Counted from the first letter of the stretch, positions 8,311 through 17,756 are shown. The stretch: DNA of 64,000 nt from Afipia sp. OHSU_II-C1 (GCF_000497575.1 NZ_APJI01000025.1:16202-80201); one strand, 5' to 3'. Program-made: numbers and translations. Notes: generated by a model not told the origin, from the sequence alone.

Positions 8311-8985
8311 ATGATGTCAGAAAAACTTGTAACGGTTCATCTGAAGCTTCCGGCCAGCGTCAAAGACTTACGCGCTCTCGAAATCGGAACCGTCGTGTAC
8401 CTATCAGGGCGTGTCTTCACTGCTCGAGAAGGCGTTTACAAGAAGGCAATCGAAGAAGGCGCAGGCATGCCTGCTTCAGTTGAAGTCCTGGGAAGTGTAA
8501 ATTTCCACTGCTCTCCGGCGGCGACTGTTGAGCAGGACGGAACTTTGAATGTTGGGGCTGTGACGGCGACGGCATCTTTCCGGTTCGCCAAGTGGCTCGA
8601 CGGTTGGCTGAAGCTTTCTGGCTGCAACATCATCATCGGTAAGGGCGGCATGACGTCCGAGGTGTATCGTGACATTTTCGTCCCGAACAATGCAGTCTAT
8701 TTGACAACTGTTGGATATGGGACGGGGGCTCTCCTTGGGAGAGGCATTCGCCGCGTGGTTGGTGCCCACTGGATGGAAGAGCTCGGACTCGCCCAAGCAG
8801 TTTGGGTGCTTGATGTTGAGAATTTCGGCCCCTTCTTGGTTGAAAGCGATCTTCGGGGCAATAGCCTGTTTGAACGCGAGAATGCCAAGATCACCCCCGG
8901 TCTCGATAAGCTTTACGAGGGAACGCGACCGGCAACTCTGCGTCGCTTTGGTGAGACTAATAACAAAGCGGACGAAGTGATCTAG
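8311..8985 (+). CDS. class I fumarate/tartrate hydratase-type beta subunit
   Basis: A 224-residue partner of the preceding subunit, matching the C-terminal half of FumA and TtdB. Typical segments are LEIGTVVYLSGRVFTARE, the GxxxxxGKGG loop (IIIGKGGMTSEV) and VGYGTGALLG, which shape the substrate site with the alpha subunit. It starts two bases after the alpha stop, at a double ATG (8311 and 8314). It completes a heteromeric hydro-lyase that would accept the unsaturated product of the flavoprotein complex. Confidence 0.83.
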   Translation: MMSEKLVTVHLKLPASVKDLRALEIGTVVYLSGRVFTAREGVYKKAIEEGAGMPASVEVLGSVNFHCSPAATVEQDGTLNVGAVTATASFRFAKWLDGWLKLSGCNIIIGKGGMTSEVYRDIFVPNNAVYLTTVGYGTGALLGRGIRRVVGAHWMEELGLAQAVWVLDVENFGPFLVESDLRGNSLFERENAKITPGLDKLYEGTRPATLRRFGETNNKADEVI

Positions 8986-9047
8986 ATGGTCGCTTTGTCG
9001 AGTCTTGGCTCCCTCTTCCTGCACGGTATTCAGACTAGGAGACCGCG

Positions 9048-9920
9048 TTGCCCATCATCGATTTCAGAATCAGGCCGCCTTACAAGGATTTCCTGAATAC
9101 TATCATGTACGCCGGTGCTGAGCGGCGGGATAGAATTACGCGTGCGATTGGCTTGGAGCCGTCGCCCGCGGCACAAACGCAATCTGTATCGATGCTGATC
9201 GACGAGATGGATTCTGCAGGCATTGATATGGGAGTCGTGGTCGGACGCAATTCTGGCAAATTAGGCTCTGTCGAGAATGTGGTTATCAAAGAGTTTTGCG
9301 ACGCCTATCCAGGTCGTTTTGTGCCCGTTGCTTCCGTTGACCCTTCTGATCGCAAGAAAGCTGTCCAGGAGATCCGCACGGTGATGGCTTCAGGCTATCG
9401 AGCCATCAATATTGAGCCAGGCGGTTCATCGCCGCCTTTGCACACCGATGATCGGCAGCTTTATCCAATCTATGCTTTTTGCGAGGACCACGATATCCCG
9501 ATCATTCTTATGACAGGTGGTAATGCGGGTCCGGATCTCTCCTATACTGCACCGGAGCGGCTTGATCGGGTACTAGGAGATTTTCCATGCCTGAAGATCG
9601 TCTCTTCCCACGGTAATTGGCCCTGGGTCCATCAAATTCTCCATGTCGCTTTTCGCCGCCCCAATCTCTATCTATCGCCCGACTATCTTCTCGCCAACAT
9701 GCCGGGCATGGACGATTACGTGAAAGCTGCCGACACTTGGCTTTCAGACCGCTTCCTCTTTGCAAGCGCGTTTCCGTTTGCGCCAGTCAAGGGTTACCTC
9801 GATTTCTTTCGGTCTCTTCCAATTCGGCCTGAAAGTCTTGACCGCATCCTTTATCAAAACGCCGCGGAATTATTAGGCCTGAGCGATGCGGTGACCTCGA
9901 ACGAGACACACTGGGTCTGA
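9048..9920 (+). CDS. amidohydrolase 2 family protein, N-terminal metal motif altered
   Basis: A 290-residue TIM-barrel amidohydrolase-related protein. It begins IIDFRIRPPY, where classical members have Asp-x-His-x-His, so the first metal-binding pair is replaced by Arg residues. Later landmarks remain: AINIEPGG, the IVSSHG loop with one His, and a C-terminal FASAFPF stretch where GSDYP is usual. This subfamily may act without the standard zinc site or with another mechanism such as decarboxylation. The start is a TTG. It follows the hydratase genes by 62 bases and is probably in the same transcript. The substrate is unknown. Confidence 0.7.
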   Translation: MPIIDFRIRPPYKDFLNTIMYAGAERRDRITRAIGLEPSPAAQTQSVSMLIDEMDSAGIDMGVVVGRNSGKLGSVENVVIKEFCDAYPGRFVPVASVDPSDRKKAVQEIRTVMASGYRAINIEPGGSSPPLHTDDRQLYPIYAFCEDHDIPIILMTGGNAGPDLSYTAPERLDRVLGDFPCLKIVSSHGNWPWVHQILHVAFRRPNLYLSPDYLLANMPGMDDYVKAADTWLSDRFLFASAFPFAPVKGYLDFFRSLPIRPESLDRILYQNAAELLGLSDAVTSNETHWV

Positions 9921-11007
9921 CGGGAATGTAATGGAGGCGATGGTCTGGACGCCACGTTCTCTGCCGATTCCAGTACGACCCGCCGCACCCCTTTCGTCGC
10001 CGCCATTGATGATCCGACAACTTCCAGAAGTCCAAGTCCTCGGCGGTAGCTAGGTTTGACGATCCGCCCATCGTGGGGAGCCAGATGTGTCGAGCGCGAT
10101 TGTCGTCTACGGGGGGCAACCGGCGATAGCTGTTCTGAACCGGAGTTTGGCCGGATAGTAGTTTCCAAACGCGGTCGAACTCCGCGAGTAGATCGGTAAG
10201 AATGCTGGGGTGGCAACGTGATATCTACGATACGGTTCGATATCTGAGCGTCTGAGACGTACCTGCAGAGACGATGTCGAGCCGTCTCGTGTTGGGATTG
10301 TACCTCGGCTCTGCAAGGTGCAGTGGTCGAGATGAAGGCTTTTCCCGCGACGCTCTACCATGCAACGACCGCTGCCGACCGCAAAGACGACCCCTGCGTC
10401 GGCATGGCTAGCCCCATCGCTATTTTATGACACCGCGTATCTGGTTTGAAAAGCTCGGTCGTGCTCTGGATCAGCGGGCGGTTACGAGCGTGCCGGTGAA
10501 CGTGCGGAATAACTTTTACCCGCACCTCTCGAAAAGCCCTCAACTTCCTCCGTAGATGCGTCAACCACCGGCATGTTTGCGTCGGTCTCATTCGGGGCGA
10601 TGTCGCGCGCTGCTTCCACATAGCGCCATCGATGAAGATCGCCGGTCCCAAGCGATGTGACGAAAAACTTTCAGCAGGACGCGATGAAGATAGAAAGGAA
10701 TGCAATGGCATTGAAAACGAACTGCTGCATCGACCGCTTACCTAGCGAACCGTAGAAGTTTGCAACGGGCGCTAGTCGATGATTTGAAAACGGCGTTCTC
10801 GGAGCGGATTCTCAGCGCGACCGGGACAAACACTGGAAATGAGCGCGCGACCTTCAGGGAAAGGGTTTTGCCAGCAGTACTGAGATAGCGCTCGCGTTCA
10901 ACTTAAAAAAAAATGAAATTATCCGTCAATTATATTAATTTGCCTTCCGTATCGGCGCCAACTAGCGTTCTAAGCAGTAACGGTTCCACACGGCAAGCAG
11001 GCCCGAC
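9921..11007. other. about 1.1 kb without a supportable gene
   Basis: Every frame in this stretch is short and none gives a recognisable family. It has many small overlapping frames on both strands, as expected of decayed coding DNA. From about 10900 the sequence turns AT-rich, with an A-tract and an ATTATATTAATTT stretch. That probably holds the promoter of the ABC transporter operon starting at 11008. I could not assign boundaries to any element. Confidence 0.5.
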
Positions 11008-11859
11008 ATGATAGAAGTCAAGCAGTCACAGATATTGTCAGCCACTCGATCAAAAACCGATCCCTCCGGCCATCATTCAATCGATGCGGCATTTCTGCCG
11101 ATGTGGGGTGCTCTTCGCAGTTGCGCTGGAATTGGTGGGTTTATTCTCCTTTGGCAGCTTCTCTCAACATTTGAAATTATTAACCCACTGCTGCTCCCGT
11201 CGCCCATCGTACTTCTCAGTACAATGAGGGACATGATTGTCGATGGTTCTATGTTCGTGCATGCTGCTGCGAGCTTGGAGCGGGTCCTCGTCGGGTTTGC
11301 GATTGCTGCTATTGTCGGGATGACACTCGGTGTAGCGCTCGGATGGTGGTCACTCGCGTCGGAACTAATCAAGCCTATCGTTGAGGCGCTTCGACCAATA
11401 CCGCCGATTGCTTGGACGCCTCTCGCAATTCTTTGGTTCGGCGTTGGTAATGCACCAAGCTACTTCCTTGTTTTTATCGGCGCGGTGTTTCCTATTTTTG
11501 TCAATACGTTCGCGGCTGTGAAAGGACTCGACCACACGCAGGTGAATGCCGCTCGTTGCCTGGGTGCCGGCCCCCGACTCCTTGTCACGGACGTTGTCAT
11601 TCCGGGCGCGCTCCCGATCATCTTTCCTGGTCTAAGGATCGCGCTAGGCGTCGGATGGATGTGTGTCGTTGCGGCTGAGTTGATAGCTGCTCAATCGGGT
11701 CTCGGATACATGATCCAGCAGAGCAGGATGCTTTTACAAACACACTACGTACTAACTGGAATGGTCGTCATCGGAATAATTGGTTTCGCTATGGACGTTG
11801 GTATGGTCTGGCTTGAGCGGCGGCTGATCCCTTGGAAGGGTGGAAGGACAAGAGAATGA
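11008..11859 (+). CDS. ABC transporter permease, nitrate/sulfonate/taurine type
   Basis: A 283-residue inner-membrane permease of the SsuC/TauC/NrtB family with about six helices. The cytoplasmic coupling loop is readable as AARCLGAGPRLLVTDVVIPGALP, the EAA-type motif contacting the ATPase. The segment PPIAWTPLAILWFGVG is also characteristic. Its stop overlaps the ATPase start (ATGA), and the binding protein follows, so the transporter is complete. The substrate class (sulfonates, nitrate, pyrimidine precursors, aromatic acids) cannot be read from the permease. A nitrilase nearby suggests a small organic nitrogen or acid compound. Confidence 0.85.
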   Translation: MIEVKQSQILSATRSKTDPSGHHSIDAAFLPMWGALRSCAGIGGFILLWQLLSTFEIINPLLLPSPIVLLSTMRDMIVDGSMFVHAAASLERVLVGFAIAAIVGMTLGVALGWWSLASELIKPIVEALRPIPPIAWTPLAILWFGVGNAPSYFLVFIGAVFPIFVNTFAAVKGLDHTQVNAARCLGAGPRLLVTDVVIPGALPIIFPGLRIALGVGWMCVVAAELIAAQSGLGYMIQQSRMLLQTHYVLTGMVVIGIIGFAMDVGMVWLERRLIPWKGGRTRE

Positions 11860-12680
11860 ACATGGGCACATCAAACCAGATCTGCATTCGAGGTGTCTCA
11901 AAGATTTTCTCCGGTCGCGGAGCGGCTGTGACGGCGTTGGCCGATGTGAACTTGGACATTCGTGCGGGCGAATTTCTGGTGCTGCTCGGCCCGAGTGGTT
12001 GTGGAAAATCAACTCTCCTGAATCTAATTGCGGGCTTCACTAAGTCGACTTTCGGGTCCATCCAGCACGATGGCGCCGAGGTGACTCGTCCCGATCATCG
12101 GAGGACTGTTGTTTTTCAGGAATATGCACTGTTCCCGTGGAAGACGGTCCAGGAGAATGTCGAGTTCGGCCTCAAGGCACAGGGAGTTGCCAAAAAGGAC
12201 CGGGCGGCAGCAGCTCGTCAGCTCCTTGGCGTCGTCCGCTTGGCGGGGTTCGAGAACTGTTATCCCCATGAGATATCGGGCGGAATGAAGCAACGCGCTG
12301 CGATCGCTCGGGCCATCGCGCCGAATCCGGAGATACTGCTCATGGACGAGCCTTTCGGTGCGCTTGACGCGCAGACACGGGTTTTGCTCCAAGAAGAAGT
12401 GGCTCGGATTTCCGCCGAAACAAAGAAAACGATCATTTTCGTCACGCACTCTATCGATGAGGCGGTGTTCCTGGGAGACCGCATCGTCGTAATGAGCAGC
12501 AGGCCGGGCCGCGTACGCGAAATTCATGATGTTGATCTGCCGCGGCCGCGCGTGCCGGAGATGCGGTCTGATAAAACTTACCGGGACTTGGTCGATACAC
12601 TTTGGCTTTCGTTGCGTCCCGACTGGCGGGCCGAAACCGGTGATGTAACTCCAAAAGTGTCAGTGGAGATGGTGCGATGA
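11856..12680 (+). CDS. ABC transporter ATP-binding protein, nitrate/sulfonate/taurine type
   Basis: A 274-residue ATPase. Walker A is GPSGCGKST, the Q-loop follows in VVFQEYALFPW, the signature is ISGGMKQR, and Walker B is ILLMDEPFGALD with the switch His in VTHSIDEA. The pattern matches SsuB/TauB. The ATG at 11856 overlaps the permease stop and was preferred over an upstream in-frame ATG lying inside the permease. The gene ends overlapping the binding protein start. Confidence 0.88.
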   Translation: MNMGTSNQICIRGVSKIFSGRGAAVTALADVNLDIRAGEFLVLLGPSGCGKSTLLNLIAGFTKSTFGSIQHDGAEVTRPDHRRTVVFQEYALFPWKTVQENVEFGLKAQGVAKKDRAAAARQLLGVVRLAGFENCYPHEISGGMKQRAAIARAIAPNPEILLMDEPFGALDAQTRVLLQEEVARISAETKKTIIFVTHSIDEAVFLGDRIVVMSSRPGRVREIHDVDLPRPRVPEMRSDKTYRDLVDTLWLSLRPDWRAETGDVTPKVSVEMVR

Positions 12681-13711
12681 CTGAGAATCGACGTTCATTT
12701 TTGCGAGGTGTCATTGGTGCGTTTGCTGCCGCATCTGTTTTCTCGCCTGCCTCGGCTCGCGAGCGTAAAACTATCAGAATCGGATGGCAGCCGTCGCAGC
12801 CTGTCTCGGCCCAGATAGCCCATACTTTGGCGAAGACAAACATCCTTGAAAAAAATGACCTTAAGGGCGAGCTTTTGATGTTTAGTTATGGGCCCGCCGT
12901 TAACGAAGCGCTCGTCTCGGGAGCGATCGACGTAGGTTTTGTCGGGGACATGCCATCGGTATCGTTGGCCGCCGCGGGGGCGCCTACGACAGTAGTGGCA
13001 CGGCAGTCCACGTTTCGTGGTTCGATCATTGTCCCTCCCAATAGCAGCATACAAACGATCCAAGACCTTAAAGGAAAGAAGCTCTACGGACCCACAGGGA
13101 GCTCTATCCATCTCGCGGCCCTCAATATGCTGGGAGAAGCAGGGCTCCGTCGAGGATCGGATGTCGAGATCCTCAACATGAGCTTTGCTGAACTCACCGA
13201 TGCGCTAAAGGCAAATAGGATCGAAGCCTTGTTCGTTTGGGATCCTTGGATTGAAAACTTCGTTCGCCAAGGTCTCGCCCGCGTGGTCGCCTCCAAAACG
13301 GATCTAACGATGGTAATAGCGGCCCGTGACGACTTCAGATCAAAAAATCCTGACGCAGTTGAACGGTTTTTGAAGGCTCACAAGGAGGCGCTTCTCTTTG
13401 CTGCGCGCAATCATGAAAAGACAAATGCTTGGTTTCGCGAGCCCGCGGCGGCTCAGGCGCTTGATCCAGCTACGGTAGAGCAAGCAGCTTCTTACGACCC
13501 GCAATGGAATGCAAAAAAGCAGCAAGATATACGGCTTTCGTTTAACGCTGCGGAAAAGGATCGATATCTTGGCCTTGGCCGGCAGGCTTTCGAGCTGAAG
13601 ATCTTCCCCAGCGCGCCACCTCTTGAGCGAAAAATAGATATGAGCGCGGCGGAACGCCTCGATGCAAGTTCATGGGAATTCGACCCAGCATCAGTCTTGG
13701 TCAAACAGTGA
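12677..13711 (+). CDS. ABC transporter periplasmic substrate-binding protein, SsuA/NMT1-like
   Basis: A 344-residue binding protein. The N-terminus (NRRSFLRGVIGAFAAASVF) is a twin-arginine signal with RRSFLRG, and cleavage is likely after ASA near residue 27. The mature part begins with IRIGWQPSQPVSAQIAH and carries the typical GAIDVGFVGDMPSVSLAAAG segment of aliphatic sulfonate/nitrate binding proteins. Tat export implies folding before secretion. It closes the three-gene operon with four-base overlaps. Confidence 0.85.
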   Translation: MTENRRSFLRGVIGAFAAASVFSPASARERKTIRIGWQPSQPVSAQIAHTLAKTNILEKNDLKGELLMFSYGPAVNEALVSGAIDVGFVGDMPSVSLAAAGAPTTVVARQSTFRGSIIVPPNSSIQTIQDLKGKKLYGPTGSSIHLAALNMLGEAGLRRGSDVEILNMSFAELTDALKANRIEALFVWDPWIENFVRQGLARVVASKTDLTMVIAARDDFRSKNPDAVERFLKAHKEALLFAARNHEKTNAWFREPAAAQALDPATVEQAASYDPQWNAKKQQDIRLSFNAAEKDRYLGLGRQAFELKIFPSAPPLERKIDMSAAERLDASSWEFDPASVLVKQ

Positions 13712-13779
13712 TACGTGCTTTGTGTTCCTACCAGCGCGGACGCTGGCTCGAACCTGATCGACCGCGCTCGGCTCTGAGT

Positions 13780-14037
13780 GGCCATTGAGCCGCGCGGGTT
13801 ACCCGCCAAGGCGGACTTGGCCGGGTATCGTCTGGCTACATTATCTTCCTGCTGGTGGTCATCAACACGGCGCGGGTACGTTCCGCGGCTTCCTGCAGTT
13901 CTTTGCCACCTACCTTTCGCTGGCGTTCGGCGATGTGTTCGCAGGGCTTTTTGGTATCCGGTCGTCATCTGCACGGCGGTCGCGACGATCGGTTCAATCG
14001 TGCTGCCGAAAAGGCCGAAGCTCGATACCGACGGCTA
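13780..14037 (+). pseudogene. decayed C-terminal end of a membrane protein gene
   Basis: Three plus-strand frames together spell a hydrophobic protein end. A helix-like YRLATLSSCWW region lies in one frame, FLQFFATYLSLAFGDVFAGLFGI in a second, and VVICTAVATIGSIVLPKRPK with a stop in the third. The switches imply at least two small insertions or deletions. I cannot name the family. The stretch fills the 400-base gap between the binding protein and the nitrilase, so the nitrilase operon may once have had its own transporter or membrane component here. Confidence 0.4.
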
Positions 14038-14113
14038 AGACGTGCTTCGCAATCCACGGACCGTCGTACGGCGGCTCGTGTTTCGTCTTCTTTCATCTTC
14101 CGGGATCGATGGC

Positions 14114-15076
14114 ATGACTTCCAAAAAATTCAGCAACTACAAGGCCGCCGTTGTTCAGGTCGCGTCAAATCCGACCGACACTATCGCATCCGCCCAGAAG
14201 GCCGTGAGCCTGATCGAACAGACGGCCAAGGCCGGCGCCCGACTGGTGGTTTTTCCCGAAGCTTTCCTTGGCGGCTATCCCAAAGGCAATTCGTTCGGCG
14301 CCCCGATCGGGCTGCGCAAGCCCGAAGGGCGCGAAGCATTCCGGACGTACTGGGAGCAGGCAATCGATCTCGACGGGCCTGAAGTCGAGGTGATCGCCAC
14401 GGCGACGGCCGCTACAGGGGTCTTCGGCGTCATCGGCTGCATCGAGCGGGAGCATGGCACGCTGTATTGTACTGTGCTGTTCTTCGATGGTGCGAATGGC
14501 CTTGTGGGCAAGCATCGCAAGCTGATGCCGACCGCTGGCGAGCGGCTGATCTGGGGATTCGGTGACGGATCCACCATGCCGGTCTTCAAGACCTCGCTCG
14601 GCACCATCGGGGCGGTGATCTGCTGGGAAAACTATATGCCGATGCTGCGTATGCACATGTACAGCCAGGGCATCAGCATCTACTGCGCGCCCACGGCGGA
14701 TGACCGCGACACCTGGCTGGCCAGCATGCAGCATGTCGCAATCGAGGGGCGCTGCTTTGTGCTGACGGCCTGCCAGCACCTCAAGCGCGGTGCGTTTCCT
14801 GAGAACTACGAATGTTCGCTCGGCAACGATCCCGAGACCGTGCTAATGCGTGGCGGCAGCGCCATCATCAACCCGTTTGGCAAGGTGCTGGCGGGGCCGC
14901 ACTTCGAGGGCGAAACAATTCTCTATGCCGACATCGACCTCGATGACGTGGCGCGCGGCAAATACGATTTCGATGCGACGGGTCATTATTCACGGCCCGA
15001 CGTGTTCCAGCTTATCGTTGACGATCGGCCGAAAGCGGTGGTGTCCACGGTCAGCGGTACGCCTACTAAGGCCTGA
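14114..15076 (+). CDS. nitrilase (carbon-nitrogen hydrolase)
   Basis: A 320-residue branch-1 nitrilase that would hydrolyse a nitrile to a carboxylic acid and ammonia. The catalytic triad is visible: Glu49 in VVFPEAFLGG, Lys136 in KHRKLMPT and Cys170 in AVICWENYMP. The CWEN context is characteristic of true nitrilases. The ATG at 14114 follows the decayed region and fits the family start. It is ten bases ahead of a flavin reductase-like gene, and a decayed relative lies 1 kb downstream. The GC content is higher than in the preceding ABC operon. Confidence 0.9.
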   Translation: MTSKKFSNYKAAVVQVASNPTDTIASAQKAVSLIEQTAKAGARLVVFPEAFLGGYPKGNSFGAPIGLRKPEGREAFRTYWEQAIDLDGPEVEVIATATAATGVFGVIGCIEREHGTLYCTVLFFDGANGLVGKHRKLMPTAGERLIWGFGDGSTMPVFKTSLGTIGAVICWENYMPMLRMHMYSQGISIYCAPTADDRDTWLASMQHVAIEGRCFVLTACQHLKRGAFPENYECSLGNDPETVLMRGGSAIINPFGKVLAGPHFEGETILYADIDLDDVARGKYDFDATGHYSRPDVFQLIVDDRPKAVVSTVSGTPTKA

Positions 15077-15086
15077 CGAGGATCAT

Positions 15087-15737
15087 ATGCTCTTCGATAT
15101 GGGCCGGCTCGCAGCGGACATCCGCTACAAAATCCTCACGGCAACCGTTACTCCGCGCCCCATCGCGTGGGTGACGACCCGCTCGACTGACGGCATCGCA
15201 AACGCGGCGCCGTTCAGCTTCTTCAATGTGCTGGGGCACGAACCTCCCACGGTTGTGCTTGGTCTGTTGCGCCATCCCGAAAAGGGATTGAAAGACACGG
15301 CGGAGAATATCCTCGCGACCGGGGAGTTCGTCGTGCATCTCGTGCCGTACCAGATGGCGGATGCGATGAACGCGACCTGTGTCGATGCGCCGCCCGAGGT
15401 CGATGAACTTTCACTGGCTGGCTTGCGGACGATACCATCGCAGATGGTTTCACCGCCGCGTATCGTCGGGAGTCCGGTGGCGTTCGAATGCCGCAGCATT
15501 TCGTCTCACGAGACAGGACCGAGGCAAGTCGCCTTGATCGGCGAAGTCGTGTGCGCCCACGTGGCGGATGAATTCGTCCTTGATGCTAGCAAGGGTTACA
15601 TTGACACGCTTGCACTGGATCTCATCGCCCGCATGCACGGCAGCGGATGGTATGCGCGTCCAGCCGATCTATTCCAGTTGGCACGGCCGGCGCCGATCAG
15701 GCGTGGTGCCCGTAGTGGTCGGCGCGAGCCGAAGTAG
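15087..15737 (+). CDS. flavin reductase-like (FMN-binding split barrel) protein
   Basis: A 216-residue member of the flavin reductase-like domain family (DIM6/NTAB type). Landmarks are ILTATVTPRPIAWVTT, the FSFFNVLGHEPPTVVLGL segment that contacts FMN, and NILATGEFVVHLV. Such proteins supply reduced flavin to monooxygenases or act as flavoproteins themselves. No partner oxygenase is present nearby, so its relation to the nitrilase is by co-transcription only. Confidence 0.8.
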   Translation: MLFDMGRLAADIRYKILTATVTPRPIAWVTTRSTDGIANAAPFSFFNVLGHEPPTVVLGLLRHPEKGLKDTAENILATGEFVVHLVPYQMADAMNATCVDAPPEVDELSLAGLRTIPSQMVSPPRIVGSPVAFECRSISSHETGPRQVALIGEVVCAHVADEFVLDASKGYIDTLALDLIARMHGSGWYARPADLFQLARPAPIRRGARSGRREPK

Positions 15738-16128
15738 TGCTGGGAGGCTACGAGCCCATAAATCCCGGCCGGTTATATACCGGACACACAGAGAAATCCG
15801 GTCTCGTTTCAAAGCGCTGCGAAGCGGGCTTAGTGTCAAACCTATATGGAAGTATGGTCGCAGTTTTGTTCTGAATGCTGCGCCGGCTGGGCCGCTAGCG
15901 CCTATGGAGGCAGACTGCGAGTCATGCACGGCCTCTTGCGCGTTGCCCAATTGGCACGCACTATTCGGAGCAGCCGGTCAGGGCGAAAAATTCGGCGTCA
16001 GGGAACCGAATGGTACGCCGGATGCTCTCCACAGCTAGTGTCCGCTTTATGCGATCTCCGTGCTCGATCGGTTCTCGTGTCTTAAATCCGCGACTGTGCG
16101 CCGACAGCCGACGATCGGATAGTCGGGT
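15738..16128. other. non-coding or decayed DNA
   Basis: This stretch behind the flavin reductase gene has only short overlapping frames on both strands and no recognisable domain. It leads into the nitrilase remnant and may be older parts of the same decayed copy, but the similarity is not readable here. Confidence 0.4.
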
Positions 16129-16430
16129 GGCTAGTATGCGCCAAGGTCGCTGTTTTGTGCTTTCCGCCTGTCAATACCTGATCCGGAAAGACTTCCCCTC
16201 GGATATGCACAATGCAATTACCGATCAGTCGGATGACATGCTCATGCGCGGCGGGAGCGTTATCATCAATCCACTCAGGTAGGTCGTGGTCCAACATTCA
16301 ATGGTGAGCATATATTGACGGCAGAGCTCGGCATATGACCTTGCACGTGGCAAACAATGTTGTTGGCCGTTACGCATGGCCGGATCTCTTTCGCCTGACG
16401 GTGGACGAAAGGTCAATGCCGCCATTTAGC
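16129..16430 (+). pseudogene. decayed C-terminal part of a second nitrilase
   Basis: One frame reads ASMRQGRCFVLSACQYLIRK and then DDMLMRGGSVIINPL, which matches the nitrilase region after the catalytic Cys (compare the intact enzyme at 14114-15076). The match continues in other frames with GPTFNGEHILTAEL, DLARGK and VGRYAWPDLFRLTVDE, so at least two frameshifts are present. The catalytic residues are not in the surviving part. It is a dead paralogue and not a functional enzyme. Confidence 0.75.
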
Positions 16431-16582
16431 GCCCGATATTGCTTCGTTTTCTGTATTAATACGAAACGAGCAGACGATCATTCTCTTTGAAGATCGCTGC
16501 ATGGCATGAATGTTGGCTGTTTCAGCTCCAAAATGAAAAGCTAAGCTATTGTTCTCCTGTTGTTTTCGGTCAGAATCGGCAG

Positions 16583-16753
16583 ATGTCGTATTTAGAGCGC
16601 CGGACGCGGAACGATCGCCTGTTAGACACACCCGGAGAAACGTCTGCCGATCCTATGCCGTCAGATAAGATATCTGCGTCGCGCGCCGGCGTTGTGCTGT
16701 TCTGGCTCGTCGTGATCGCTCTGGTTGTGGCACGCGCGTTCTATCGGAGCTAG
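16583..16753 (+). CDS. small single-pass membrane protein
   Basis: A 56-residue frame with a polar N-terminus and one strong C-terminal helix (AGVVLFWLVVIALVVARAFY). It ends right before a terminator-like hairpin, supporting a real transcript. An in-frame ATG at 16487 would add 32 residues without an improved ribosome site. I know no family for it. Confidence 0.4.
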   Translation: MSYLERRTRNDRLLDTPGETSADPMPSDKISASRAGVVLFWLVVIALVVARAFYRS

Positions 16754-16783
16754 CGGGGCGTTTTCATGCTCTGCCCCGTTTTT
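16754..16783. terminator. bidirectional hairpin terminator
   Basis: CGGGGC and GCCCCG can pair around a 13-base loop and are followed by TTTTT. It sits between the small membrane protein on the plus strand and the LysR gene on the minus strand, whose stop codon lies in the loop. It can serve both convergent genes. Confidence 0.6.
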
Positions 16784-17660
16784 GCAAAAGCCGTTCAAAT
16801 GCTATGGCGGCGGGCATTGTAATCTGGCCGATGGCCTTCAACTTCCACAACGTGCGTTCGATGTGTAGGCCTTTCATCGCAACGGCTTTCAGGCGGCCGA
16901 GAGCAATTTGATCCCGAGTCGCCGAACGCGACACGATGGAGACACCGAGCGTGGCCGCAACTGTATTCTTGATCGCTTCCGTGCTCCCGATCTCGAGTGT
17001 CCGCGCGGGTTCGATCCCATGCGCAGCCAACGCCTGTGTGACCACTTCTCGCGATCCTGAGCCGGGCTCACGGATCACTAGAATCTCATCGTTGATCAGC
17101 TTTGGATCGATCGGGCTCTCTATCGATGCAAATGGATGATCAGGACTGACGATCAACTCCATCACATCGATCTGCCATGGCTCCGATGCCAGAGTATCGT
17201 CATCAACCGGTCCCTCCACCAATGCAATCTCGATCTTATGCTCGATCATGAGTTCGGCGATGTCGCGGGTGTTGGCGCTGACCAGATGCAGGTCGATCCC
17301 AGGATGTGCCGCATGGAAGGCACCAAGAACATCGGGGATTAGGTAAGTCGCTATCGTCGTACTGGCACCGATCCGTAAGAGGCCGCTGTCCAGACCGCGC
17401 AGCGCGCGCAATTCTTCCTCCGCGGACCGTTCGGCAGCGAATAGTGTTTCTGCATGACGCATCAGCGCCCGTCCTTCGCGTGTCGGAGTGACGCCGCGGG
17501 GAGAGCGGTCAAGCAGCCGACATCCAAGCTGTAACTCAAAGTCGCGTACGCCTTTTGAGATCGATGGCTGACTGAGACGCAGGATCTCCGCCGCTTTCGA
17601 GAAGCTGCCCGACTGCGCGACAGCGGTGAACAGACGCAGAAGATGGAGATTGAGAGACAT
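16764..17660 (-). CDS. LysR-family regulator, divergent from YeiH-type gene
   Basis: A 298-residue LysR regulator. The helix-turn-helix includes FTAVAQSGSFSKAAEIL and SQPSISKGVRDFELQLG. The effector domain has the GASTTIATYLIPDVL start and a GSGSREVV loop that often binds an anion. The pattern is close to CysB/YeiE/CbbR-like regulators. It is divergently transcribed from the YeiH-family exporter gene with 96 bases between, the standard arrangement for control of that gene. Confidence 0.85.
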   Translation of the reverse strand: MSLNLHLLRLFTAVAQSGSFSKAAEILRLSQPSISKGVRDFELQLGCRLLDRSPRGVTPTREGRALMRHAETLFAAERSAEEELRALRGLDSGLLRIGASTTIATYLIPDVLGAFHAAHPGIDLHLVSANTRDIAELMIEHKIEIALVEGPVDDDTLASEPWQIDVMELIVSPDHPFASIESPIDPKLINDEILVIREPGSGSREVVTQALAAHGIEPARTLEIGSTEAIKNTVAATLGVSIVSRSATRDQIALGRLKAVAMKGLHIERTLWKLKAIGQITMPAAIAFERLLQKRGRA

Positions 17661-17756
17661 AGCTTCTTTCTATCGATCTAGTGAAAAAAGATATTATCGC
17701 AAGCGATCCGATTGCAGCATAAATTTCTCTCATCGTAAAAGAAGAAATCGCGATTA
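17661..17756. promoter_or_regulatory. divergent LysR/yeiH control region
   Basis: The 96 bases between the two divergent starts are AT-rich and contain TTCTCTCATCGTAAAAGAA, an imperfect inverted repeat of the T-N11-A kind used by LysR proteins. Both promoters must lie in this short gap. The exact promoter boxes are uncertain. Confidence 0.4.

Noticed and set aside
10107..10711. Two minus-strand frames that might be transposase pieces
   Set aside because: No transposase motif could be read and the frames contradict each other, so no element is called.
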